A stretch of DNA of 64,000 nt, taken from NCBI GenBank assembly GCA_002400495.2, contig NVQL02000015.1, forward strand, positions 22,996-86,995. Reading direction: 5' to 3'. Each line of letters starts with the position of its first letter. Within the stretch, counting starts at the first letter, position 1. Position numbers and translations under genes: made by a program. Positions 27,304 to 37,683 of this stretch are shown one piece after another. Below the pieces are notes generated by a model that ran no database searches, was not told where the DNA came from, and saw only the letters and a program-made list of their open reading frames with translations. The stretch comes from Alphaproteobacteria bacterium (GTDB taxonomy: Bacteria; Pseudomonadota; Alphaproteobacteria; Rhizobiales; OSC116).

Positions 27304-28260
27304 ATGTTTTTAAAATATTTTTTTGCTTTTATATTCCTGCTATTTTTATTTGTCTTCAGCTTGTTTGTGGGGGTGAGTGATTTTGACCTTTTTGGCGCTT
27401 GGGCTGATGAAGGTGATCAGCAGTTGATTTTGCTGGCCAGCCGACTGCCGCGCAGCTTTGCGGTGGTTTTGACAGGCAGTGCATTGGCGATTGTTGGCGC
27501 GATTATGCAGATGATTGCGCATAATAAATTTGTTGAACCAACCACCGCGGGCACTATGGATAGCGCGGCTTTGGGCATATTGGTTGCCACTATTTTTATA
27601 CCCACTTCTAGCTTGATGATTAAGATGTTAATTGCCACGGTGTTTGCGCTGGTCGGCTCGTGGGTGTTTTTGCGGATATTGCGCCGCCTGCCCGTCACCA
27701 ACCCATTATTGGTGCCATTGGTTGGCATTATGCTGGGCGGGATTATTGGGGCGGTGGCGAATTTTATCGCTTATGAGACGGATCTGATCCAATATTTAAC
27801 GGTGTGGATGCATGGTGATTTTTCGGGAATATTACGCGGGCGTTATGAAATGTTGTGGCTGACTTTTGGCCTGTCGCTGTGCGCCTATTTTATTGCCGAT
27901 CAGCTGACCATTGTTGGCATGGGTAAGGATATGGCGGTTAATTTGGGGCTGAATTACCGTACCATTGTTAGTTTGGGGTTGATTATTGTGGCTATGGTCA
28001 CGGCTATTATTGTGGCGACGGTAGGGATGATTCCGTTTATTGGGCTGATTATTCCTAACATTGTCAATCGGTTTATGGGTGATAATTTACGCCATGCCCT
28101 GCCCGTTATCGCTTATATTGGGGCTTGTTTTACTTTGATTTGCGATATTTTTGGGCGGTTGATTATTTACCCGTATGAAGTGCCGATTGCTGCCATCATT
28201 GGGGTGATTGGGGCGGCGGTTTTCATCTATCTGTTGTTGAGGAGGGATGTGCATGCTTAA
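27304..28260 (+). CDS. Iron-siderophore ABC transporter permease (FecCD family)
   Basis: 318 aa; LASRLPRSFAVVLTGSALAIVGAIMQMIAHNKFVEPTTAGTMDSAALG. Confidence 0.9.
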   Translation: MFLKYFFAFIFLLFLFVFSLFVGVSDFDLFGAWADEGDQQLILLASRLPRSFAVVLTGSALAIVGAIMQMIAHNKFVEPTTAGTMDSAALGILVATIFIPTSSLMIKMLIATVFALVGSWVFLRILRRLPVTNPLLVPLVGIMLGGIIGAVANFIAYETDLIQYLTVWMHGDFSGILRGRYEMLWLTFGLSLCAYFIADQLTIVGMGKDMAVNLGLNYRTIVSLGLIIVAMVTAIIVATVGMIPFIGLIIPNIVNRFMGDNLRHALPVIAYIGACFTLICDIFGRLIIYPYEVPIAAIIGVIGAAVFIYLLLRRDVHA

Positions 28261-29221
28261 AACATCTTGGTTTAAGACAGATAAGCATATCATCATCGCA
28301 CTTAGCTTGTTGGCGGCCTTGTTGTGCATCTTGTTTTTGACTTATGGTGCCAAGGGTCAATGGGGGTTTGTGTTGAGCTTTCGTGGGGTGAAGATTTTTG
28401 CATTGGTGCTGATTGCTGTGGCGATTGCGGTATCGACCGTATTGTTTCATACCATTACCCATAACCGCATCATCACGCCGGCGATTATGGGGTTTGACGC
28501 GTTATATGTGTTTATTCAGACCAGTTTATTGTTTTTCTTGGGCGTTATAGAGTTTATAAACCTTAGTGGCATGGGCAAATATTTGTTGAATATCGTCATT
28601 ATGGTGGCTTTGTTTTTGGGCTTGTTTCATTGGTTGTTTTTAAAAGCCAATCGGTCGATTTTTTTGCTGGCGCTAACTGGCATTATCATTGGTATATTTT
28701 TTCGTAACCTGTCTTATTTTATCTTTCGGTTGCTTGACCCGAATATGTTTGCGGTGTTGCAGGGTGAGTTATTTTCGTCATTCAATGCGGTTGAGACAGA
28801 TTTGCTCGGCATTTCGGCGGTGATAATTGGCCTGTGTTTGGTGCCGATATATTTGATGCGTTATAAGTTGGATATTCTGGCTTTGGGGCGGGACAAAGCC
28901 ATTGCTTTGGGCATTAATTATAAGCCGAATGTGTTTGGGTTGTTGGCGGTCATTGCCATATTGGTGAGTGTGTCGACGGCTTTGGTGGGGCCGATTACGT
29001 TTTTTGGCTTGTTGGTGTCTAATTTGGCTTATCTGATTGTCAAAAACCAAAACCATGTCAATTTATTGATTGTGGCTTGTTTGATTGCCATTTGCACTTT
29101 GGTGGGTGGGCAATTTATTTTTGAAAAATTACTTGGCTTGCAAGGCACTCTGAGCATTGTGATTGAATGTTTGGGCGGCATTACATTCATTTGGATATTG
29201 TTGAGGACACATAGAAGATGA
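28247..29221 (+). CDS. Iron-siderophore ABC transporter permease (FecCD family)
   Basis: 324 aa; overlaps the preceding gene; FHTITHNRIITPAIMGFDALYVFIQTSLLF. Confidence 0.9.
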   Translation: MCMLKTSWFKTDKHIIIALSLLAALLCILFLTYGAKGQWGFVLSFRGVKIFALVLIAVAIAVSTVLFHTITHNRIITPAIMGFDALYVFIQTSLLFFLGVIEFINLSGMGKYLLNIVIMVALFLGLFHWLFLKANRSIFLLALTGIIIGIFFRNLSYFIFRLLDPNMFAVLQGELFSSFNAVETDLLGISAVIIGLCLVPIYLMRYKLDILALGRDKAIALGINYKPNVFGLLAVIAILVSVSTALVGPITFFGLLVSNLAYLIVKNQNHVNLLIVACLIAICTLVGGQFIFEKLLGLQGTLSIVIECLGGITFIWILLRTHRR

Positions 29222-29976
29222 TTAAAGTTCAGAATATATCGAAAAAGCTCGGGGCGAAATTGGTACTAGATGAGGTTAATTTTAGCCTTAAAAAAGGCGG
29301 CATTACGGCGATTATTGGGGCGAATGGGGCGGGAAAATCTACCTTGCTTTCGCTGATGGCGCGGTTGTTGCCGCTTGATTGCGGCCAGATAAGTTTTGAT
29401 GATTTGGACACTGGTAAAACACCGAGTGATGTGTTGGCTAAGAAAATTAGTATTTTGACCCAGAGCAACTATATTAGTGCGCGGTTGACGGTGCTGCAAT
29501 TGGTGATGTTTGGGCGGTTTCCGCATCATAAAGGGCGGCCACAGAAAGCCGATCACGCGCATGTGGCGAAAATACTGGAGCTGATGGAATTGGATGAAAT
29601 TGCTGATCGGTTTATTGACCAGCTATCGGGCGGGCAGCAGCAGCGGGCTTATATTGCGATGATTTTAAGCCAAGATAGCGATTATATTTTGCTTGATGAG
29701 CCGCTGAATAATCTGGATATGAAACATGCGCGTAACATTATGCAGAGCCTGCGCAAGATTGCTGATGAAATGAATAAAAGTATTATTTTGGTGATCCATG
29801 ACATTAATTTTGCTGCGGCTTATAGTGATTTATTCATCGCGCTTAAAGATGGCAAAATTATTGTTCAAGGCAGTGTTGATGAGGTGATGACTGAAGGTAA
29901 TATTGAGCTTATTTATGACATGCAGGTTGACATTAAAACAATTGATGGCAAAAAACATGCTTTTTACTACACATAA
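29218..29976 (+). CDS. Iron-siderophore ABC transporter ATP-binding protein
   Basis: 252 aa; Walker A GANGAGKSTLLS, signature LSGGQQQRAYIAM, Walker B YILLDEPLNNLD. Confidence 0.94.
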   Translation: MIKVQNISKKLGAKLVLDEVNFSLKKGGITAIIGANGAGKSTLLSLMARLLPLDCGQISFDDLDTGKTPSDVLAKKISILTQSNYISARLTVLQLVMFGRFPHHKGRPQKADHAHVAKILELMELDEIADRFIDQLSGGQQQRAYIAMILSQDSDYILLDEPLNNLDMKHARNIMQSLRKIADEMNKSIILVIHDINFAAAYSDLFIALKDGKIIVQGSVDEVMTEGNIELIYDMQVDIKTIDGKKHAFYYT

Positions 29977-30000
29977 CCGCACTTTAAATTAGGAGATAAT

Positions 30001-30300
30001 ATGAAAACTTCAACAGACATTAAGACAGAATCGGCACATAAATATATCGCGCAGCTTTGTAAGCATTTTGCGCATAAAGTTGAATCAACTTTTAGCATTG
30101 ACCATGAGGCCAAGACTGCAGAAGGGTTGACCAAATTCCCCATGGGACAGGCGGTTTTTACCGCCAAAGACAATGTTTTGAGCGTCCGTGCCGAATGTGA
30201 GAATGAGCAAGCGTGCAAAGCCATGCAAGGGGTGTTTGACTCGCATATCGTTAAATTCGCTTTTAGAGAAGAGCTTGAATATAAATGGTTGATTGAATAG
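30001..30300 (+). CDS. DUF2218-type small protein
   Basis: 99 aa; SAHKYIAQLCKHFAHKVESTF..., downstream of siderophore ABC genes. Confidence 0.7.
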   Translation: MKTSTDIKTESAHKYIAQLCKHFAHKVESTFSIDHEAKTAEGLTKFPMGQAVFTAKDNVLSVRAECENEQACKAMQGVFDSHIVKFAFREELEYKWLIE

Positions 30301-30454
30301 GGTTATTACAATTATCATTATGCTTTCGTATGATAGACTCTAAGCTTGTGCATATGGTCTTGCCAAGCTTTCTATATTAGGAAGCTTGACTAATCATTCA
30401 CGATTTATTTACCATTTTCGGCAATCATACAGATCTATTCTAATTTAAACCTAC

Positions 30455-30820
30455 GTGATGATGCCTACAATAACCCAAATACCGACCGCACAAATGAAAC
30501 CTGCTAAAAATAGCGAAAAGCGCGCCATGTGGCTTGCGTTGTTATTTGGCATTGGGCTTTTATTAAGCAGTTTTGCTTTAAGCCTTGCGCCGAAAGCTGG
30601 TGCTAAAGTTGCGGTGTTTACTTTGCCTTGGGCAACAAATAATCAAGCCATTTTTACCATAGCGCGCGCCAATGCAAATATTGCAGCGTTGGGCAAGGTT
30701 GAATGGATTGCCATTGCTGCCGATGATCAGACAAATTTAGTTTCGCGCCTCTATCAAGCGGGTGCGTTTTTAGTGATTGATGCGGCTTTGCTCATTTCGT
30801 GTGGTGTCATCTCAAATTAA
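30455..30820 (+). CDS. Hypothetical membrane protein
   Basis: 121 aa with two hydrophobic segments; immediately before an MCP gene. Confidence 0.55.
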   Translation: MMMPTITQIPTAQMKPAKNSEKRAMWLALLFGIGLLLSSFALSLAPKAGAKVAVFTLPWATNNQAIFTIARANANIAALGKVEWIAIAADDQTNLVSRLYQAGAFLVIDAALLISCGVISN

Positions 30821-30834
30821 GAAAAGTTAGGGAA

Positions 30835-32316
30835 ATGAAAATGAAAAATATGATTACAGATGAAGGAATTGATGGGTTTAGAGCTTCGTTCGGCAAGTTC
30901 TTTTTTCCATTTTTGTGGGCTAATTTTTTAGCTGTCACGGCAATGCAATTTTATAATGAAGTGTATTTGGCAACATGGATTGCTGGCATTGGATTTATAT
31001 CGGCGGCGGTGCCGACGTTTTTATGGTATAAAAGTGGTGCGATCGCCGCAACTCGCTATACCAGCTCTGCATCCATGGCGATTTTAGTGGTTATATTGAT
31101 CAATGCATTTAGCGGCACGGATTACCAAATTGACATTCATATGTATATTTTTGCCACCATTGCCATTATGGCAGGGTGGATTGATTGGCGCGCGGTTATT
31201 GTTTTTGTGGCAGTGATTGCGGTGCATCATTTGGTATTGAATTTCCTTTATCCGCTGGCTATTTTTCCCGAAGGGGCGAATTTATTGCGGGTGATTTTTC
31301 ATGCAGGTGTTTTGATATTACAAGCGTCATTTTTGGTTTGGTTGATACAGCGGCTTAGCTCGTCAATCCAATCGGCCGATGATGCGGTGCAGGAAGCCAA
31401 TGAGGCGCAGAAATCGGCTGAAAAATTGTCGCTTGAGCGTAATGAAGCTGGTGAAACAATTACCCAACGGCAACAAGAAGTTGAAGATTTAATCATTAAC
31501 TTTAAAACAAATGTGAGCCAAGCGTTGGAAAATGTCACTGGCAATAGCAGCCAAATGAAGAAAATTGCCAGTGATTTGACTGAAATATCTGATAACGCAT
31601 CGGGGCAAGTTTCGTTGGCATCAGATAGTTCGCAAGATGCGTCTAAAAATGTTAACACTGTGGCGGTGGCAGCTGAGGAGCTTTCTTCATCGATTGGTGA
31701 GATCACTCGACAAGTTGAACAAACCAACAGCATTGTGAAAAAAGCCAGCGAACAGGCGATACAAACCAATGAACAAGTGATTAGTTTGAGCGAAAAAAGC
31801 CAAAAAATTGGCGCTGTGGTTTCGTTGATTCAAGACATTGCTGAGCAAACCAATTTGTTGGCGCTGAACGCCACCATTGAAGCGGCGCGGGCTGGTGAAA
31901 TGGGCAAAGGCTTTGCGGTTGTGGCTTCTGAAGTTAAAAACCTTGCCAACCAAACAGCTAAAGCCACCGAAGAAATTTCGGCGCAAGTGACTGACATTCA
32001 AACATCAACCAAAGATGCAGTTGAGGGCATTCAGGAAATTACCAAAATTATGAGCGAAGTGGACGAATATACAACCGCCATTGGCTCATCTGTGTCACAA
32101 CAAAATGAGGCGACTATTGAGATTTCGGACAATGTATCACAAGCCTCTGACGGCACACAGGATGTGGCCAGCAATATGGGCAATATATCTAAAACCATAG
32201 AGCAAACAAATAAATCGGCAAGCCAAGTGGCCGAAATGTCTGGTCAGATGGATGTTCAAATTGACGATTTAAAAGGCTCGATTGATGATTTCTTAAAGAA
32301 TGTAGCGAGGGCTTAA
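30835..32316 (+). CDS. Methyl-accepting chemotaxis protein with multi-TM N-terminus
   Basis: MCP signalling domain [38 protein letters not shown]; likely ATG at 30835. Confidence 0.92.
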   Translation: MKMKNMITDEGIDGFRASFGKFFFPFLWANFLAVTAMQFYNEVYLATWIAGIGFISAAVPTFLWYKSGAIAATRYTSSASMAILVVILINAFSGTDYQIDIHMYIFATIAIMAGWIDWRAVIVFVAVIAVHHLVLNFLYPLAIFPEGANLLRVIFHAGVLILQASFLVWLIQRLSSSIQSADDAVQEANEAQKSAEKLSLERNEAGETITQRQQEVEDLIINFKTNVSQALENVTGNSSQMKKIASDLTEISDNASGQVSLASDSSQDASKNVNTVAVAAEELSSSIGEITRQVEQTNSIVKKASEQAIQTNEQVISLSEKSQKIGAVVSLIQDIAEQTNLLALNATIEAARAGEMGKGFAVVASEVKNLANQTAKATEEISAQVTDIQTSTKDAVEGIQEITKIMSEVDEYTTAIGSSVSQQNEATIEISDNVSQASDGTQDVASNMGNISKTIEQTNKSASQVAEMSGQMDVQIDDLKGSIDDFLKNVARA

Positions 32317-32336
32317 TTTTATCTGTTTACGAAGAA

Positions 32337-32363
32337 GGCCGCTTTTTGAGCGGTCTTTTTTTT
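32337..32363 (+). terminator. Intrinsic terminator of MCP gene
   Basis: GGCCGCT-TTTTG-AGCGGTC followed by TTTTTTTT. Confidence 0.85.
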
Positions 32364-32443
32364 GGCCTATATTGGCTAAATTAACCTTTTACCTGACAGT
32401 ATTTATCAGTAGAATGGGGTATGGTGAGGAATAGGAGATTGCC

Positions 32444-33061
32444 ATGACCAAAACTGACTTTAAGAAAACACTTAAGAAATTTTACAACCCGAAGCCGAAA
32501 CGATATGAAATTATTGAAATTCCGAAGATGAATTTTTTAATGATTGATGGCAAGGGTGTGCCCGGCACATCACAAGCTTATATTGACTCGTTGGCGGCTT
32601 TATACCCGTTGACCTATAAGCTTAAATTTATGGCCAAGGCGATGGATCAGGATTATGTTGTGCCATCGCTGCAAGCTTTGTGGTGGGCAGATGATATGAA
32701 TGATTTTGTGGCAGGCAACAAACATAATTGGCAATGGACATTGATGTTGATGCAGCCTGAGTGGATTACGCCCGATATGGTTGGGCAAGCGCGCGTGGAT
32801 GTGGAGGCGAAAAAAGATGCGCCTAAACTGTTGCAAAATGTGCGGTTTGAAGCTTATGACGAGGGGATGGTGGCGCAATATTTACACATTGGCTCTTATG
32901 ATGATGAGGGGCCCGTTCTTAAATTTATGCATAAAGAATTTATCCCTGCTGAGGGCTATAGAATGCATGGCAAGCATCATGAGATTTATATATCCGACCC
33001 ACGTAAAGTGGCGGCAGTGAAGCTTAAAACTATTCTTAGACATCCAGTTATAGTTGTTTAG
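32444..33061 (+). CDS. GyrI-like small-molecule-binding domain protein
   Basis: 205 aa; IPKMNFLMIDGKGVPGTSQAYIDSLAALYPLTYKLKF. Confidence 0.75.
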   Translation: MTKTDFKKTLKKFYNPKPKRYEIIEIPKMNFLMIDGKGVPGTSQAYIDSLAALYPLTYKLKFMAKAMDQDYVVPSLQALWWADDMNDFVAGNKHNWQWTLMLMQPEWITPDMVGQARVDVEAKKDAPKLLQNVRFEAYDEGMVAQYLHIGSYDDEGPVLKFMHKEFIPAEGYRMHGKHHEIYISDPRKVAAVKLKTILRHPVIVV

Positions 33062-33139
33062 TACTATGATAATTATGTAGTTTGTTAACTTATAGTTGCT
33101 ATACCTTATTGAAATTGAATAAGGCGAAGCTAATTACAA

Positions 33140-33412
33140 TTGTCGCCATCATTACCTTGTGTCGGGAACAATTTGAAAAAAATACTTACTATTTTAGTTC
33201 TTGTCATGATGATTGCCAGCTGCACCTCAAGAACCGAATATGTTCAGGCATCATATACCAGCACAGCGCTCTATGATGGTTGGGAATGCCGCAAATTACG
33301 CGAAGAATATATAGCGGTTGAGGAGATGTTTATTCGGGCTTCTCAAGCTCAAGATAAGTCGATAAATACTGACGTTGCGAGCCTAAAAGGCCAGCGTGTG
33401 GCTTTGCCGTAA
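33140..33412 (+). CDS. Small putative lipoprotein (true start probably TTG near 33173)
   Basis: KKILTILVLVMMIASC lipobox followed by about 60 aa. Confidence 0.55.
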   Translation: MSPSLPCVGNNLKKILTILVLVMMIASCTSRTEYVQASYTSTALYDGWECRKLREEYIAVEEMFIRASQAQDKSINTDVASLKGQRVALP

Positions 33413-33484
33413 TGCGGGATGTGGTGGCCACACTGTGTCTGAAAATATTACGGTTGAGCCTTAAATAAATATGATCTAGCTGGG

Positions 33485-34120
33485 TTATTTTGCTAATTGT
33501 AGAAGCTGATGCGGCTGATCGAAAATGAATTGTGGGTTATATTCATTTAATTCATCGGCTGATCCAAAGCCCCATAGAACGCCTGCTTTGTCGAGCTGGT
33601 TATTTTTTGCTGCGCGCATGTCATATAGTCGGTCGCCGATCATGATGCTGTTTTTGGGCGCTTTGCCGCTGGCTAATAGTGCAGCTAATTGTTGGCTTTT
33701 GCTGGTGCCCTCATTGGCGCCGCTGACAAATTCAAAAAAGTCGAACAGGCCATGCATTTTTAAAATACGGATGGCAAAATCTTCGCGTTTTGAGGTGCAA
33801 ACACCGAGGCGGATGTTTGGCATGTCGTATAGTTTTTGTAAAACTTCCTCAATACCATCATAAACTAGGTTTTCTTGGTAGCCTGTGAGGGTGTAATTTT
33901 CGCGGTAGCTGACGATTAATTTTTCGGCCAATTGGGGATCGTCATCTGCCAACACTAACATTGTTTGGTCGAGTGGTGGGCCGATATATTGTGCCATATT
34001 CTCGGCGGTTTGCAAGGGTAAACCATGGGTTTTGAGTGCGTAATTTATGCTGTTGACATAACCTAATTGGGGGTCGGCTAATGTGCCATCCAAATCAAAA
34101 ATTAGCATTTCATAGGGCAT
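33485..34120 (-). CDS. HAD-family hydrolase (phosphoglycolate phosphatase-like)
   Basis: 211 aa; LIFDLDGTLADPQLG; MIGDRLYDMRAAKNN. Confidence 0.88.
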   Translation of the reverse strand: MPYEMLIFDLDGTLADPQLGYVNSINYALKTHGLPLQTAENMAQYIGPPLDQTMLVLADDDPQLAEKLIVSYRENYTLTGYQENLVYDGIEEVLQKLYDMPNIRLGVCTSKREDFAIRILKMHGLFDFFEFVSGANEGTSKSQQLAALLASGKAPKNSIMIGDRLYDMRAAKNNQLDKAGVLWGFGSADELNEYNPQFIFDQPHQLLQLAK

Positions 34121-34123
34121 AGA

Positions 34124-34687
34124 TTATCCTTTATAGCGGGAAATTATAATTTGGGTGTCGCCATATTTGCGCTCGTCGATGATGTCGAAACAATCGGGCA
34201 TTTCGATGGTGGCGCGTTTGGTTTCTTCTAGTACCAAAATGGCGTTTGGTTTAAGCCAACCGTGAATGTGTAATGAAGCCAAGGCTTTTTCGCCCAAGCC
34301 TTTATTATAAGGTGGATCGGCAAATACTAGATCGAATTGCGGTGAGCGTTTGGAGCGCGGGCCAATGTCGGTGGCATCTTGGCGGGAGATTTTGCTTTTG
34401 CCGTTGAGGCCTAATGCCATGGTGTTTTCGCGGATTAGGCCGCGAGAGGCTGCGGCATCATCGACAAATAGGCACCATTGTGCGCCGCGGGACAGAGCCT
34501 CGATGCCTAAGGCGCCTGTGCCTGCAAAAAGATCGGCAATATAGGCGCCTTCTAGCTCGAGATTTTCGATGCCATGGGCTAGAATGTTAAATAGGCTTTC
34601 GCGCACCCGATCTGATGTCGGGCGCACTGCATTGTCTTTAGGAGTGAACAGGTTTTTACCCTTGAGCGAGCCGCCAACTATACGCAT
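34124..34687 (-). CDS. rsmD: 16S rRNA (guanine(966)-N(2))-methyltransferase
   Basis: 187 aa; MRIVGGSLKGKNLFTPKDNAVRPTSDRVRESLFNIL; FADPPYNKG. Confidence 0.95.
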   Translation of the reverse strand: MRIVGGSLKGKNLFTPKDNAVRPTSDRVRESLFNILAHGIENLELEGAYIADLFAGTGALGIEALSRGAQWCLFVDDAAASRGLIRENTMALGLNGKSKISRQDATDIGPRSKRSPQFDLVFADPPYNKGLGEKALASLHIHGWLKPNAILVLEETKRATIEMPDCFDIIDERKYGDTQIIISRYKG

Positions 34688-34707
34688 ATTTTTATACTCA
34701 TTGATGG

Positions 34708-36270
34708 CTATCTGTCACGACTGCCACGGCGTGGTGCGCCGCTGCGGTTACCAGCAGGTTTACCGCCACGGGCGCGTTCGCGATGGCCTGTGCCAGATTT
34801 ACCGGGTTTGCCTTTGTTGAAGCCTTCGGACTTGCCACCATATGAACGACCGCCTTTTTCATCACGGCGATCAGAGCCTGGGCCTGAACGATATTCGCTA
34901 CGTTCGGCATTGCGGCCATCATTGCGTTTGCCGCGTGTATCGCGCTCATCGCGGCCACGATCATCACGGCCTTTATTGTCTCTATCATCGCGTTTGCGAT
35001 CGCGGTTATAAGAGGGGCGTTCATTGTTACGGCCTGGACGTTTTGCATCACCGAATGAACGGCTGTCGCGTGAATCGCTTTTTTCATTGCGATCTCCACG
35101 GCGGTCATCTCTGTCGCCACCGAATGAGCGGCCACCGCGTGCGTCGCGTCTTTCGCCACCATCTCTATTGTCGCGGCGGTTATCGCCATCACGGCCTCTG
35201 CTGCCGCCTCTGTCGTCTCTTTTGCCACCACGATCATCTCTTTGACCGTCTCTGGATCCACGGGTGGCGCGGCTGTCATCACGATAACCGACTTGGTCTT
35301 GTGGGCGTAATTCGGCATCATAGCCTTCGTCAATTTCGTCATAAACATCACCGAGCTGGTCTTTTAGCATTTGGGTGGTGATGGGTTCGACTGTGCCGCG
35401 TTCCATGTTTTCTAACTTGAATGGGCCATATGACAGGCGGATGAGGCGGTTGACTTGCAGGCCAAGTGCGCCCAAAACTTCTTTAATTTCGCGGTTTTTG
35501 CCTTCTTTTAGGCTGATGCTTATCCAGCAATTGTCGCCTGTTTGGCGCTCAAATGTTGCTAAGATAGAGCCATATCTGACGCCTTCAACGGTGATGCCAT
35601 TTTTAAGTGTATCGAGTTTGGCTTGGCTGATTTTGCCATAAGCGCGGGCGCGATATTTGCGCACCCAGCCTGTGCTTGGCATTTCTAGATGGCGGGCTAA
35701 TGAGCCGTTATTGGTGATCAGCAACAAACCTTCGGTGTTGATATCCAAACGACCAACGGACACCACGCGTGGCAAGCCTTCTGAGCGCAAGCGTGAGAAT
35801 ACGGTCGGGCGGCCTTCTGGGTCACCATGTGAGGTGACGAGGCCTGATGGCTTGTAATATTTCCACAAGCGGGTGGCTTCTGGGGCTTTGATTAATTTGC
35901 CATCGACTTTGATGATGTCTTTTTCTGAGACTTTTACGGCGGGGGTGGTGAGCAAGCGGCCATTGACTGAAACGCGTTTGTCTTCAATCCACCGTTCGGC
36001 ATCGCGGCGCGAACACAGGCCAGCACGTGCCATAACTTTGGCAATGCGGTCAAATTTTACCGTCATTTTTTTGGGGGTTGAGCCATGCATATCAAGGCTT
36101 TTGTTTTTATCGTCGAACTTTTTGTCGCCGAATTTTTTATCGCCGAACTTTTTGTCGCCGAATTTTTTATCGCCGAACTTTTTGTCATCGAATTTCTTAT
36201 CGCCGAATTTTTTGTCTTTAAAGGGGGGATTATTGTCGTAGGACATGTCGCTATACCATCTGTTGAGCAT
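34708..36270 (-). CDS. RsuA/RluB-family pseudouridine synthase with low-complexity N- and C-terminal tails
   Basis: 520 aa; S4 domain RVSVNGRLLTTPAVKV, GRLDINTEGLLLITNNG; DKKFG repeats at the N-terminus, R/D/G-rich tail. Confidence 0.92.
   Translation of the reverse strand: MLNRWYSDMSYDNNPPFKDKKFGDKKFDDKKFGDKKFGDKKFGDKKFGDKKFDDKNKSLDMHGSTPKKMTVKFDRIAKVMARAGLCSRRDAERWIEDKRVSVNGRLLTTPAVKVSEKDIIKVDGKLIKAPEATRLWKYYKPSGLVTSHGDPEGRPTVFSRLRSEGLPRVVSVGRLDINTEGLLLITNNGSLARHLEMPSTGWVRKYRARAYGKISQAKLDTLKNGITVEGVRYGSILATFERQTGDNCWISISLKEGKNREIKEVLGALGLQVNRLIRLSYGPFKLENMERGTVEPITTQMLKDQLGDVYDEIDEGYDAELRPQDQVGYRDDSRATRGSRDGQRDDRGGKRDDRGGSRGRDGDNRRDNRDGGERRDARGGRSFGGDRDDRRGDRNEKSDSRDSRSFGDAKRPGRNNERPSYNRDRKRDDRDNKGRDDRGRDERDTRGKRNDGRNAERSEYRSGPGSDRRDEKGGRSYGGKSEGFNKGKPGKSGTGHRERARGGKPAGNRSGAPRRGSRDR
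36109..36218. repeat. 15-bp tandem repeat encoding (D)DKKFG units
   Basis: About seven tandem copies of CGCCGAACTTTTTGT/CGCCGAATTTTTTAT on the + strand. Confidence 0.9.
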
Positions 36271-36366
36271 GTGGCTTATAGATATCGCATCTTATAAGCG
36301 CACTGGGTTAAAATTTTTCTCTTTGTAACAGAGCTTGACCTGTAGGGAAAGTGATTTTATAAAATT

Positions 36367-36822
36367 ATGATGAATCATAAAAGCCACATGCAAATTGCCC
36401 TAGATGAAGCCCGTGCCGCCGAAGCGCGCGGCGAAGTGCCGATTGGCGCGGTGATTGTTGATAAGACGGGTAAAATTATCGCCCGTGCGGGCAATGAAAC
36501 GCGGGCAGCAAATGACCCGACTGGCCATGCTGAAATTTTGGCAATTAGGCGAGCATGTGCGGTATTGGGCGTTGAGCGGCTTAACGGGTGCGACTTATAT
36601 GTAACGCTTGAGCCGTGCAATATGTGCGCCACGGCGATTAGTTTTGCACGCATCGACAGGCTTTATTATGCGGCGCAAGATGTGAAAGGTGGGGCGGTTG
36701 ACAATGGCACGCGGTTTTACCATAGCGCCATCTGCCACCATGCGCCTGAGGTGATTGGTGGTATAGAAGAAATTGAGGCCAGTGAGCTGCTGAGTGGGTT
36801 TTTTAAGGCGAAACGGGGTTAG
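36367..36822 (+). CDS. tadA: tRNA-specific adenosine deaminase-like nucleoside deaminase
   Basis: 151 aa; GHAEILAIRRA...LYVTLEPCNMCATAISFARIDRLYYAAQD. Confidence 0.92.
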   Translation: MMNHKSHMQIALDEARAAEARGEVPIGAVIVDKTGKIIARAGNETRAANDPTGHAEILAIRRACAVLGVERLNGCDLYVTLEPCNMCATAISFARIDRLYYAAQDVKGGAVDNGTRFYHSAICHHAPEVIGGIEEIEASELLSGFFKAKRG

Positions 36823-36824
36823 GC

Positions 36825-37610
36825 TTAAAAATTTTCGAAGAATTGTTTGGTTGGTGCGTCATTGGCGATGAAGCTTTCGATCGACAGTTCGCTCAACGCG
36901 ATGTTTTGTGACATCATGAATCTGGTTTGCATGCTGATTAAGTTTAGCGTGATGTGGTCTTTTTGATAAATGATTGGAATGATGGCTTGTTCGGTGATTT
37001 GGGTTTTTGCTTTGGTTAATGACTTCTTATTGGCTGTGCTTAGGTTTGCGGTCATTGCGGTTAGTTCGGCTTGGTTGCAAATGCCATCATTGAGCGCGCG
37101 ATTGCTCATATGTGCGGCGATCTCCGCCCAATTTTTTATGTGGGGGCGCAAACGCGGATTGCATAATATAAGCTCTAAAATATTGTTTGGTGTGTTTTGC
37201 ATGATGGTGATTTCATCAGGTGTTAAATCCATAAGCCAAACTAGTAATTTTTGCGCAGCTAAGTTGGATTTGACAATGTTCCATTTGGCATCAAGCAAAA
37301 TTGTTGGGTAAGGCATTTGGCTTTCGAGCATGAAATCTACGGCTTGCCAAATATATTTATGCTCTTGCTGGTCGGCTGCTTGTTTATAATGTGGCGCGAG
37401 GCCAGCGGCTAATAAGAGGCGGTTGATGGATGGGAAATCTAGGGTTAGGGCTTTGGCTAGTTTATGTACCATATTGGCGCTGGCATTGGCTCGGCCTGAT
37501 TCTAAAAAGCTGATATGGCGTTGTGAGATATCGGCCTCGACCGACAGGCTCAACTGGCTGAACCGCTTGGTTTTGCGATGTTGTTTTAATAAGTTGCCGA
37601 AATTTGCCAT
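36825..37610 (-). CDS. XRE-family regulator with MmyB-like ligand-binding domain
   Basis: 261 aa; LLKQHRKTKRFSQLSLSVEADISQRHISFLESGRA plus MmyB-like C-terminus. Confidence 0.88.
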   Translation of the reverse strand: MANFGNLLKQHRKTKRFSQLSLSVEADISQRHISFLESGRANASANMVHKLAKALTLDFPSINRLLLAAGLAPHYKQAADQQEHKYIWQAVDFMLESQMPYPTILLDAKWNIVKSNLAAQKLLVWLMDLTPDEITIMQNTPNNILELILCNPRLRPHIKNWAEIAAHMSNRALNDGICNQAELTAMTANLSTANKKSLTKAKTQITEQAIIPIIYQKDHITLNLISMQTRFMMSQNIALSELSIESFIANDAPTKQFFENF

Positions 37611-37683
37611 TTATGACTTTTGAGGTAATTGATTTGATTACATTATATGAATATATTAGATTTAATCAAGTTATGGAGTTTTT

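Noticed and set aside
34698-35351. 217-aa Met/Ala-rich minus ORF plus several + strand ORFs (34790..35245, 34842..35381)
   Set aside because: Alternate-frame readings of the R/D/G-rich tail of the pseudouridine synthase, caused by biased codon periodicity.
36100-36230. CRISPR-like periodicity
   Set aside because: 15-bp contiguous units without spacers, inside a coding frame: a protein tandem repeat, not CRISPR.
36085-36297. FVAEFFIAELF repeat peptide on the + strand
   Set aside because: Antisense reading of the DKKFG tandem repeat.
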